From contig JAVVPD010000050.1 of assembly GCA_036655975.1 (NCBI GenBank), positions 1-15,469 of the forward strand: DNA of 15,469 nt, read 5' to 3'. Both the position numbers and the translations under genes were made by a program. This document shows positions 6,583 to 13,049 of the stretch, one piece after another (positions within the stretch are counted from its first letter, which is position 1; the number at the start of each line of letters is the position of its first letter). The stretch is from CASQEL01 sp036655975. GTDB taxonomy: Bacteria; Desulfobacterota; Desulfovibrionia; Desulfovibrionales; Desulfovibrionaceae. The notes beneath the pieces were generated by a model. That model was given only the letters and a program-made list of their open reading frames with translations. It was not told where the DNA came from and did no database searches.

Positions 6583-7896
6583 ATGTCACTTGGTGCGGTA
6601 AATAATCTGGCAGCGCAGCCTGACCTTCGCAAGAAGCTCGGCTGGACATTTTTTCTTTTGTGCTGCTATCGAATCGGCGTGCATATTCCCATTCCGGGCG
6701 TGGATGCCGCTGCCCTGAGCCACTTTTTTTCCACGATGTCCAGTACCCTATTTGGGCTGTTCGACATGTTTTCCGGTGGTGGTCTTTCCAACGTCTCTGT
6801 TTTTGCCTTGGGGATCATGCCCTACATTTCGGCGTCGATTATCATGCAGCTTTTGCAGGTGGTTAGCCCTGACATTAAGCGCATGGCTAAGGAAGAAGGA
6901 CAGGCGGGCAGGCGGAAAATTACTCAGTACACACGGTATCTTACAGTTATAATTACGCTTATCCAAGGCTTCGGTATTGCCGTGGGGCTAGAAGGGATGA
7001 GCAGCCCTGCCGGCGCCCCTGTGGTGCTTGAACCAGGGTGGACTTTCCGTATGATCACCATCATGACCTTTACGGCGGGTACGGTGGTCATTATGTGGCT
7101 CGGCGAACAAATTACTGAACGTGGTATTGGCAACGGCATTTCACTGATCATTTTTTCGGGTATTGTCGTGGGTATTCCCCGCGCCCTCATCCAGTCTTTT
7201 GCTTTACTCAATGAAGGTGCCTTAAGCATCTTTGTGGCGATTATTTTGATCGTGTTGATGCTGGTGGTGGTGGTGGGTATCGTGTTTATGGAACGCGCCC
7301 AGCGGCGTATTCCGGTGCATTATGCCAAGCGCCAAGTAGGTCGTAAAATGTACGGGGGGCAAACCACGCATTTGCCTTTGCGTGTCAATACCGCTGGGGT
7401 TATTCCGCCAATCTTCGCGTCGAGCTTACTCTTGTTCCCAGCAACAATTGGGCAATTTTCCAGTAACGAGATGCTGCAACGTGCGGCGGCCTATTTTACG
7501 CCAACGACAATTTTATATAATATTATCTTTATCGGTTTGATTTTCTTTTTCTGCTTCTTTTATACGGCCATCATCTTTGATCCCAAGGATATGTCTGAAA
7601 ATTTGAAAAAAGCAGGCGGCTTTATTCCTGGTATTCGGCCTGGGGAAAAGACGCAGGAATACATCGATACAGTGCTTTCGCGCTTGACCCTGTGGGGCGG
7701 TGTGTATATCTCTTTAGTATCGGTTTTGCCGATGTTGCTCATTGCGAACTTTAACGTGCCTTTCTACTTTGGGGGTACAAGCCTACTCATCTTGGTGGGT
7801 GTGGCTATGGACTTCATGTCGCAGATTGAATCACATTTAATTTCGCATCAGTATGAAGGCCTCATGAGCAAGGGGCGTATGAAGGGACGGTCTTGA
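6583..7896 (+). CDS. secY: Protein translocase subunit SecY
   Basis: SecY is the ten-helix channel of the Sec translocon in the inner membrane, exporting or inserting proteins with SecE, SecG and SecA or the ribosome. The 437-residue product has family landmarks throughout. These include an N-terminal amphipathic stretch (LRKKLGWTFF), YRIGVHIPIPGVD in TM1, the plug and TM2 region GGLSNVSVFALGIMPYISASI, GQAGRRKITQYTRYLT, ERGIGNGISLIIF, the basic cytoplasmic loop ERAQRRIPV and the C-terminal GGTSLLILVGVAMD. Length is typical (430-445). The ribosome-binding site is weak (AAAGAG at 6569-6574, 8 nt), unlike the upstream genes. The TGA stop overlaps the map start. Confidence 0.98.
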   Translation: MSLGAVNNLAAQPDLRKKLGWTFFLLCCYRIGVHIPIPGVDAAALSHFFSTMSSTLFGLFDMFSGGGLSNVSVFALGIMPYISASIIMQLLQVVSPDIKRMAKEEGQAGRRKITQYTRYLTVIITLIQGFGIAVGLEGMSSPAGAPVVLEPGWTFRMITIMTFTAGTVVIMWLGEQITERGIGNGISLIIFSGIVVGIPRALIQSFALLNEGALSIFVAIILIVLMLVVVVGIVFMERAQRRIPVHYAKRQVGRKMYGGQTTHLPLRVNTAGVIPPIFASSLLLFPATIGQFSSNEMLQRAAAYFTPTTILYNIIFIGLIFFFCFFYTAIIFDPKDMSENLKKAGGFIPGIRPGEKTQEYIDTVLSRLTLWGGVYISLVSVLPMLLIANFNVPFYFGGTSLLILVGVAMDFMSQIESHLISHQYEGLMSKGRMKGRS

Positions 7897-8684
7897 AAAA
7901 ATTTCGCGGTGCTTTTGTAAAAAATGAACGGGAACTTGGTCTCATGCGTGAGGCCAATAGAATTGTGGCGAACATTCTGGACGCGCTCGGCGATGCCGTG
8001 GCTCCAGGGGTTCCGACCATGTATTTAGAAGAAATTGCCCGCGAAATGTGCAAGCAGAATAAGGTGAAACCAGCATTCTTGGGCTATAGTGGATTTCCCT
8101 TTGCCCTATGCTGTTCCATAAATGAAGAGGTAGTGCACGGTTTTCCTTCCTCGCGGCTGCTCAAAGAGGGGGATATCGTGAGTTGTGACATGGGAGTTAT
8201 TCACGACAACTTCTATGGCGATGCGGCACGTACCTTTGCAGTAGGTGAAGTGACTGACGAAGCCACACGGCTGATGCGCGTTACCGAAGACTCGCTGTAC
8301 GCGGGTATTGAGGCGGCGCGGGCTGGCAACGATGTCTTTGAGATCGGGGCCGCTGTGCAGAAGGTGGTGGAAGCGGCAGGCTTCGGTGTGGTGAGGCGTT
8401 TTGTGGGTCATGGCGTTGGATGTAAATTGCACGAAAAGCCTGAGGTTCCAAACTTCAGACCGGCCATGCAGTCCATGCCTCTACAAAACGGTATGGTGGT
8501 AGCCATTGAGCCTATGGTGACAATGGGAACCTATGAAGTGGATATATTGGCAGATAATTGGACGGCTGTGACAAGAGACCGCAAATATGCGGCGCATTTT
8601 GAGCACAGCGTTGCCATAACGCCTGAAGGGCCGCGCATTTTGAGTATTTCGGATCGCGGTCTTACGAGGTTGGGCACGGCTTAG
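7893..8684 (+). CDS. map: Type I methionine aminopeptidase
   Basis: This enzyme removes the initiator methionine from new cytosolic proteins using a dinuclear metal site. From a TTG start the product has 263 residues with the full ligand set D99, D110, H173, E206 and E237, plus the substrate-contacting H82 (HGFPS) and H180. The motifs are SCDMGV, FYGDAART, GHGVG, AIEPMV and HFEHSVAI. The TTG at 7893 overlaps the secY TGA by 3 nt and has AAGGGA at 7882-7887. The resulting N-terminus MKKFRGAFVKNERELGLMREA fits the family. The next in-frame ATG (7944) would remove the conserved N-terminal helix. secY-map adjacency is common, usually with adk between them; here adk is absent. Confidence 0.95.
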   Translation: MKKFRGAFVKNERELGLMREANRIVANILDALGDAVAPGVPTMYLEEIAREMCKQNKVKPAFLGYSGFPFALCCSINEEVVHGFPSSRLLKEGDIVSCDMGVIHDNFYGDAARTFAVGEVTDEATRLMRVTEDSLYAGIEAARAGNDVFEIGAAVQKVVEAAGFGVVRRFVGHGVGCKLHEKPEVPNFRPAMQSMPLQNGMVVAIEPMVTMGTYEVDILADNWTAVTRDRKYAAHFEHSVAITPEGPRILSISDRGLTRLGTA

Positions 8685-8847
8685 GCGTCCTGGTTTTTGA
8701 AGGCAGCATAAGCTGCACATAAAAATCGGCAGAGTCATTGGCGGGGGCGAAGCTCCATGTGCCCATGTACGCGGTATCCGGGTGGCTGAAAGGCCGCCTA
8801 TGAAAACTGTATGTGATATGTTTGCCCTGAACTATGGGTATTGGTAG

Positions 8848-8874
8848 TTGACAGAAGTAACAAAGACGGATAAA
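8848..8874 (+). promoter_or_regulatory. Candidate sigma70-type promoter ahead of rpmJ-rpsM-rpsK-rpsD-rpoA-rplQ
   Basis: TTGACA (8848-8853) matches the -35 consensus exactly. The best -10 partner is GATAAA (8869-8874), 15 nt away, which is 2 nt short of ideal. A second -10-like GATAAT (8900-8905) lies downstream without a good -35. The site is in the 246-nt non-coding gap between map and rpmJ, where a separate alpha-operon promoter would be expected. The -35 is seen directly; promoter activity is inferred. Confidence 0.45.
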
Positions 8875-8902
8875 TGCATCTGTTCATAATCCGCTATCGG
8901 AT
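8868..8902 (+). other. Switch-like alternative stems in the rpmJ-rpsM leader
   Basis: ATCC at 8889-8892 can pair two ways. Downstream it forms the perfect 5-bp hairpin ATCCG-CTAT-CGGAT (8889-8902). Upstream it joins GGAT (8868-8871), strengthened by ATG (8874-8876) with CAT (8885-8887). Transcripts starting at the nearby promoter would lack the upstream arm, while read-through transcripts would have it. In E. coli, S4 represses the alpha operon through a structured leader before rpsM. Whether this region plays that part is unknown. Confidence 0.3.
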
Positions 8903-8930
8903 AATACGATGCTACGTCTTGGAGAGAGCT

Positions 8931-9044
8931 ATGAAAGTCAGGCCTTCCGTTAAGAAAATTTGCCCCAAATGCAGGGTCATTCGGCGTCGGGGCGTGCTCA
9001 GAGTGATCTGCGAAAACCCCCGGCACAAGCAGCGCCAGGGCTAG
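8931..9044 (+). CDS. rpmJ: 50S ribosomal protein L36, zinc-binding type
   Basis: L36 is the smallest ribosomal protein, a zinc ribbon on the 50S subunit contacting several 23S rRNA helices. The 37-residue product begins MKVRPSVKKICPKC and has the four zinc ligands C11, C14, C27 and H32, so it is the C+ (zinc-binding) form. GGAGAG at 8921-8926 lies 4 nt before the ATG. infA, which in many bacteria lies directly upstream, is not here. rpsM follows after 15 nt. Confidence 0.97.
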   Translation: MKVRPSVKKICPKCRVIRRRGVLRVICENPRHKQRQG

Positions 9045-9059
9045 GGCAGGAGACATACT

Positions 9060-9428
9060 GTGGCCAGAATTGCAGGTGTAGAATTGCCGCGTGGTAAGCG
9101 TGTAGATGTTGCGCTTACATACATATACGGCATTGGTCGGGCAACGTCCCTTAAAATACTTGACACCGCTGGTGTCAATTGGACGCGCAACATCGATGAC
9201 CTCTCTCTTGATGAGGTTAACGAAATCCGTAAAGAGCTTGAACAGAACTACAAGGTAGAGGGTGACCTCCGCCGCGAAGTATCTACAAATATCAAGCGCC
9301 TGATGGATATTGGCTGTTACCGTGGTTTGCGTCACCGTCGTGGCCTTCCTGTCCACGGGCAGCGCACCCACACCAACGCACGTACCCGCAAGGGCCCTCG
9401 TCGTGGTGTTGTGGGCAAGAAAAAGTAG
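9060..9428 (+). CDS. rpsM: 30S ribosomal protein S13
   Basis: S13 lies on the 30S head, bridges to L5 in the 50S subunit and contacts the P-site tRNA. The 122-residue product starts at GTG and reads (M)ARIAGVELPRGKRVDVALTYIYGIG, then the helix-two-turn-helix region and the basic tail RGLRHRRGLPVHGQRTHTNARTRKG, all diagnostic. The GTG is supported by AGGAG at 9048-9052, seven nt upstream, and by exact agreement of the N-terminus with the family. It is one of only two non-ATG starts in the window. Confidence 0.97.
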   Translation: MARIAGVELPRGKRVDVALTYIYGIGRATSLKILDTAGVNWTRNIDDLSLDEVNEIRKELEQNYKVEGDLRREVSTNIKRLMDIGCYRGLRHRRGLPVHGQRTHTNARTRKGPRRGVVGKKK

Positions 9429-9444
9429 CCAGACGGCTTATTTC

Positions 9445-9471
9445 CTGAGTACGGCTTTGCCGCCCACTCAG
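9445..9471 (+). other. Ten-pair hairpin between rpsM and rpsK
   Basis: The spacer folds into an interrupted stem: CTGAGT (9445-9450) with ACTCAG (9466-9471), then CGGC (9452-9455) with GCCG (9459-9462) around a TTT loop. One unpaired base (A) and three (CCC) face each other between the two parts. No run of T follows, so it is not a rho-independent terminator. It could be an RNA-processing site or a regulatory or stability element; the sequence does not decide. Confidence 0.4.
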
Positions 9472-9499
9472 AATAGCATTCAATCATCGAGGGATTACT

Positions 9500-9889
9500 A
9501 TGGCTAGACCCAAGAGAGCGGTCAAAAAAAAGGAAAAAAAGAACGTACCTGTGGGCATTGCCCATATACAGGCGTCGTTCAATAATACTATCATCACCTT
9601 TACTGACACACGCGGTAATGCCGTGAGCTGGGCTTCGGCTGGGCAAAGCGGTTTTAAGGGTTCGCGTAAGTCGACACCTTTTGCCGCGCAGGTGGCTGCA
9701 GAAACAGCCGCTCGTAAAGCTCAGGACAATGGCATGCGTACTGTGGGCGTGTATGTGAAAGGCCCCGGCTCCGGCCGTGAAGCCGCCATGCGTGCCATAA
9801 ATGCGGTGGGTTTCAAGGTGGCGTTCATCCGTGATGTGACGCCCATTCCCCACAATGGCTGTCGTCCGCCCAAACGGCGTCGCGTGTAG
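9500..9889 (+). CDS. rpsK: 30S ribosomal protein S11
   Basis: S11 is a platform protein that, with S7, forms the E-site tRNA exit and contacts mRNA just upstream of the codons. The 129-residue product has a lysine-rich N-terminus (RPKRAVKKKEKKN), the core GIAHIQASFNNTIITFTDTRGN, WASAGQSGFKGSRKSTPFAAQ, and the C-terminal signature DVTPIPHNGCRPPKRRRV. GAGGG at 9490-9494 precedes the ATG by 5 nt. The 71-nt spacer from rpsM holds a hairpin. Confidence 0.98.
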   Translation: MARPKRAVKKKEKKNVPVGIAHIQASFNNTIITFTDTRGNAVSWASAGQSGFKGSRKSTPFAAQVAAETAARKAQDNGMRTVGVYVKGPGSGREAAMRAINAVGFKVAFIRDVTPIPHNGCRPPKRRRV

Positions 9890-9974
9890 TGTATTTCAGC
9901 GGTTCTGCACTTGTGGGTCTTATGGCTCAACAGGGTGTGGCGCGTACTGAGGAACTATCTCAAGAGGAAGTATC

Positions 9975-10601
9975 ATGGCTAAATATACTGAAGCCAAATG
10001 TCGTATGTGCCGCCGTGAAGGCACTAAGCTCTTTTTAAAGGGCGATCGTTGCTTCACTGACAAATGCGCCTACGACAGGCGTCCTTATGCTCCCGGCCAG
10101 CACGGCCGAGCGCGCAAAAAAGTCAGCGAATACGCTGTGCAATTGCGTGAAAAGCAGAAAGTCCGGCGCGTGTATGGCATTCTGGAAAAGCAGTTTCGTG
10201 GTTATTTTGTGAAGGCCGATATGGCTAAGGGCGTAACTGGCGCTAACCTTTTGTCGTTCTTAGAACGCCGTCTGGACAATGTGGTGTACCGTCTTGGTTT
10301 TGCCAATTCGCGTAACCAAGCCCGTCAGCTGGTTCGTCACGGTATTTTTACCTTGAACGGGCATAAGGTATCCATCCCTTCGTTGCAGGTTCGTGTGGGC
10401 GATGTTCTGGAAGTTCCAGAAAAGAGCAGAAAAATCCCCGTGTTGGCTGAAGCCCAGGAAGTAGTCGCCCGTCGTGGTTGCCCAACTTGGCTTGAAGTGG
10501 ACGGAGGCGCGTTCAAGGGAACCGTCAAAGCTCTGCCGCAACGCGAAGATATCCAGTTCCCCATCAACGAGCATATGATCGTCGAACTTTACTCGAAATA
10601 A
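9975..10601 (+). CDS. rpsD: 30S ribosomal protein S4, zinc-binding form
   Basis: S4 is the primary assembly protein of the 30S body and, in E. coli, the translational repressor of the alpha operon. The 208-residue product has four cysteines near the N-terminus (C9, C12, C26, C31) arranged as a zinc finger, the C+ type. Next come RRPYAPGQHGRARKK and the S4 RNA-binding domain RLDNVVYRLGFANSRNQARQLVRHGIF. It ends INEHMIVELYSK, typical of the family. AGAGGAAG precedes the ATG. The 85-nt spacer from rpsK shows only weak hairpin potential. Confidence 0.98.
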   Translation: MAKYTEAKCRMCRREGTKLFLKGDRCFTDKCAYDRRPYAPGQHGRARKKVSEYAVQLREKQKVRRVYGILEKQFRGYFVKADMAKGVTGANLLSFLERRLDNVVYRLGFANSRNQARQLVRHGIFTLNGHKVSIPSLQVRVGDVLEVPEKSRKIPVLAEAQEVVARRGCPTWLEVDGGAFKGTVKALPQREDIQFPINEHMIVELYSK

Positions 10602-10613
10602 TTGGGGGCCGGA

Positions 10614-11657
10614 ATGCTTATCAAACAAGGCGAACGGCTTATCAATACCCGCAACTGGTCAGAGCTCGTCAAGCCCGAACAAATTGTTCGGGAGGGAAGC
10701 TCTGCCAGTGTGCTGTATGGCAAGTTTATCTGTGAACCTTTGGAACGCGGGTACGGCACAACTATTGGCAATGCCATGCGTCGTGTGTTGTTATCTTCGT
10801 TGCAGGGCGCGGCCTTCGTGGCCGTGAAAATGGTCGGTGTGCAGCATGAGTTTACTACCATCCATGGCGTTCTTGAAGATGTCACGGACGTGGTGCTGAA
10901 TTTAAAGCAAGTGCGCTTGAGCATGGACACTGAAGAGCCGCAAATGATTACCCTGTCCCGCTCCCACAAGGGCGTGGTGACAGCTGGTGATATTAAAACG
11001 AACCAACATGTGACTGTCCTCAACCCTGAACAAATCATTGCCACGCTTACTGAAGATGTGCCGTTGGAAATGGAATTTGAAGTGCGTATGGGCAAGGGCT
11101 ATGTTCCTGCCGATGTGCATGAAGGGCTTTCTGAGGAAATAGGCGTTATTAAGCTGGATGCCAGCTATTCCCCTGTGCGTAAGGTGGCCTACACTGTTGA
11201 GGAAGCGCGCGTGGGGCAAATGACCAACTACGATAAGCTGATTATCGAAGTTTGGACAGACGGCTCTGTCTCGCCCGAAGACGCCATTGCCTATAGTGCC
11301 AAGATCATTAAAGATCAGATTTCTGTGTTCATTAACTTTGATGAACGCATTTCTGGCGATGCCGCTCTTGGCTCTGCAGATTGTGGCGAAATCAACGATG
11401 CCCTGTTTAAGGGTATTGATGAATTGGAACTTTCAGTCCGCGCAACGAATTGTTTGCGTAGTGCCAATATTTCGCTTGTGGGCGAATTGGTGCAAAGGTC
11501 TGAGAACGAAATGCTGAAGACCAAAAACTTCGGACGGAAATCTTTAGACGAAATCAAACAGGTGCTCATTGATATGGGGCTTGATTTCAGCATAAAGGTT
11601 GATTCCTTCGATAAGAAATACCAGGAATGGAAGAGGAAGCAGCAAAATGAGGCATAG
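10614..11657 (+). CDS. rpoA: DNA-directed RNA polymerase subunit alpha
   Basis: Alpha dimerises to nucleate RNA polymerase assembly, and its C-terminal domain binds UP-element DNA and activators. From ATG 10614 the protein is 347 residues (usual range about 310-350). The N-terminal domain shows ERGYGTTIGNAMRRVLLSSLQGAA and HEFTTIHGVLEDVTDV. The C-terminal domain has ELELSVRATNCLRSANI, with the DNA-binding Arg equivalent to E. coli R265, and LKTKNFGRKSLDEIK. A tail of about 20 charged residues follows. An in-frame TTG at 10602 is too close to the rpsD stop; GGGGG at 10604-10608 serves ATG 10614. The 3' end overlaps rplQ by 11 nt. Confidence 0.97.
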   Translation: MLIKQGERLINTRNWSELVKPEQIVREGSSASVLYGKFICEPLERGYGTTIGNAMRRVLLSSLQGAAFVAVKMVGVQHEFTTIHGVLEDVTDVVLNLKQVRLSMDTEEPQMITLSRSHKGVVTAGDIKTNQHVTVLNPEQIIATLTEDVPLEMEFEVRMGKGYVPADVHEGLSEEIGVIKLDASYSPVRKVAYTVEEARVGQMTNYDKLIIEVWTDGSVSPEDAIAYSAKIIKDQISVFINFDERISGDAALGSADCGEINDALFKGIDELELSVRATNCLRSANISLVGELVQRSENEMLKTKNFGRKSLDEIKQVLIDMGLDFSIKVDSFDKKYQEWKRKQQNEA

Positions 11658-12057
11658 CAATTCTGGCAGGAAGCTGTCGCGGACACCTTCGCACCGTAAG
11701 GCTTTGTTCTGTAATATGGCTAAGGCGCTCCTCACCCACGGCAAGATTCGGACAACGGAAATTAAGGCAAAGGAACTGCGCCGTGTGGTGGAACCTTTGA
11801 TCACCTTGGGTTTGCGTAATGATTTGCACGCGCGCCGCCAGGCGTACCGTGTGCTCGGCAATCACCAATTGGTGAAACAACTCTTTGATGTAATAGCTCC
11901 TGCTTTTGCGGGTGTGCCCGGTGGTTTTACTCGGGTGATCAAGTTGGCGGCCCCTCGTCGGGGCGATAACGCAGCCATGGCTGTGATTGAGCTGACGCAT
12001 TCAACAGCGCCTGCGCCAGTGGCGGCGGCTCCTGTTGTGGAAGCTGCCAAGGCATAA
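11647..12057 (+). CDS. rplQ: 50S ribosomal protein L17, with an Ala/Pro-rich tail
   Basis: L17 is a 50S protein near the base of the exit tunnel. The product (136 residues) begins MRHSNSGRKLSRTPSHRKALF, the family start, and continues with ALLTHGKIRTTEIKAKELRRVVEPLITLG and the core ending AAMAVIELT. A C-terminal Ala/Pro/Val tail of about 18 residues follows (APAPVAAAPVVEAAKA), which many L17s lack. ATG 11647 lies 11 nt inside rpoA with GAGGAAG at 11633-11639. The longer open frame back to 11599 lies in rpoA and is not homologous. It is the last gene of the ribosomal cluster. Confidence 0.97.
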   Translation: MRHSNSGRKLSRTPSHRKALFCNMAKALLTHGKIRTTEIKAKELRRVVEPLITLGLRNDLHARRQAYRVLGNHQLVKQLFDVIAPAFAGVPGGFTRVIKLAAPRRGDNAAMAVIELTHSTAPAPVAAAPVVEAAKA

Positions 12058-12117
12058 GGACGATAAAAACTTGTAGCATAAGGGCTTTAGGTCTGCGCTA
12101 CAGATAATGTCGAATAT

Positions 12118-12148
12118 GAGGGAGGGGCTTTGTGCTTCTCCCTCTTTT
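12118..12148 (+). terminator. Strong rho-independent terminator closing the ribosomal cluster
   Basis: An 11-bp stem pairs GAGGGAGGGGC (12118-12128) with GCTTCTCCCTC (12134-12144), with two G-U pairs and a 5-nt TTTGT loop. TTTTAGTTTCT follows directly. Sixty-one nt separate it from the rplQ stop. A weaker stem, TGTAGC (12072-12077) with GCTACA (12097-12102), lies between. This marks the boundary between the housekeeping operon and the signalling module. Confidence 0.85.
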
Positions 12149-12253
12149 AGTTTCTAATTTACGCTGCAGTGGCTTGCAGTTTTTCGGGCTTCACGGCAAC
12201 ATGTACGGGTAGATTACACTCGTGTGTTTTGTTGCCACAAGGAGAGGAGTGCT

Positions 12254-13024
12254 ATGCTGCGAATTGTGTCATTTTTTATATGCCTGTGTGTGCTTGGAAA
12301 CCTCTGTCTATTGCGTGCAGCAGTGGCCGCGCCCTTACGAGTGGCGGTTGAAGACGATTATTATCCTTTTTCGTTCAAGCAGGCTGATGGTGAGCAGGCA
12401 GGCTTTGATGTGGACGTCAGCAAGGCTTTGTGTGCGCTTATGCAGCGCCCCTGTGAGTTGGTACCTCTCGCCTTTAATGACATAATTCCGTCAGCGCATG
12501 CGGGCAGGGTGGAGATGGTCGTGGCTGGGTTGGCCCGCATTCCAGAAAGAGAGAAAAGTTTATTGTATATTGATCCCTATTACCGTTCTCGCACGGTATT
12601 ATTGGGAAAAAAGGGGCAACGCTACCCTGTTGTTGACGCGACGAGCATGCACGGGAAACGCCTTGCGGCTCAAAAGGGCAGTGTGCAGTATTCTTTTATC
12701 ATCAATATGTTGGGCAAAAGTGCTATTGTTGTGGGCACACCTACCGTAGAGGATGCCTTTGAGGCGGTCATCAATGGCGAGGCCGACATAGCCTTTGCAG
12801 ATTCCCTTGCCGCCATGGCTTTTATGGTTAAAATCGATACCGATGAACTGGATTATGTGGCGGATCCGCTGAGTGGGGCGCATGAAAGTGGCACCGCCTA
12901 TATTGCTGTGGGTTTTGATAAAGCGGAGCTTGCCGCTGAAGTTAAAACTGCCTTGTCCGTATTGCGCGGGAGTGATACTTTCACTCGAATTACGCAGAAG
13001 TATTTTCCTTTTAGTATTTATTAA
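12254..13024 (+). CDS. Periplasmic amino-acid-binding protein, family 3 (HisJ/ArtJ-like), without transporter
   Basis: This is a 256-residue secreted protein of the type II periplasmic-binding fold that closes around an amino acid. Residues 1-25/26 form a signal peptide (hydrophobic core, AAVAA before PLRV) with no lipobox. Mature-domain landmarks are DYYPF (35-39), GFDVDVSKALC, IIPSAHAG, PEREKS and DPYY. Judged against HisJ from memory, the carboxylate-binding Arg (R99), the amine-binding Asp (D183) and the spaced cysteine pair C60/C67 are kept. The Ser residues near HisJ 69-72 are replaced by A91/G92/A94, so the ligand may differ. ATG 12254 has AAGGAG at 12239-12244. An in-frame ATG at 12224 would spoil the signal peptide. 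No permease or ATPase is adjacent; a diguanylate cyclase follows after 25 nt. Confidence 0.88.
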   Translation: MLRIVSFFICLCVLGNLCLLRAAVAAPLRVAVEDDYYPFSFKQADGEQAGFDVDVSKALCALMQRPCELVPLAFNDIIPSAHAGRVEMVVAGLARIPEREKSLLYIDPYYRSRTVLLGKKGQRYPVVDATSMHGKRLAAQKGSVQYSFIINMLGKSAIVVGTPTVEDAFEAVINGEADIAFADSLAAMAFMVKIDTDELDYVADPLSGAHESGTAYIAVGFDKAELAAEVKTALSVLRGSDTFTRITQKYFPFSIY

Positions 13025-13049
13025 CCGCACACCTTTTTAGTCGGAAATT

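Noticed and set aside
8701..8847. 49-codon open frame in the map-rpmJ gap whose translation faintly recalls the RsmD N-terminus (RVIGG..., RPPMKTV...)
   Set aside because: It has no ATG, GTG or TTG start before the similarity, no ribosome-binding site, and only a few scattered identical residues. Chance is the simpler reading. A profile search with RsmD would settle it.
12174..12220. Promoter for the binding protein-cyclase-selD unit (TTGCAG, TTCACG, TACACT elements)
   Set aside because: A promoter must exist after the terminator, but no pair of hexamers has both good sequence and 16-18 nt spacing, so no position is called.
12169..12485. Overlapping + strand frames around the binding-protein start (12169-12351, 12222-12485)
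   Set aside because: They are out of frame with the clear HisJ-like protein and show no family resemblance.
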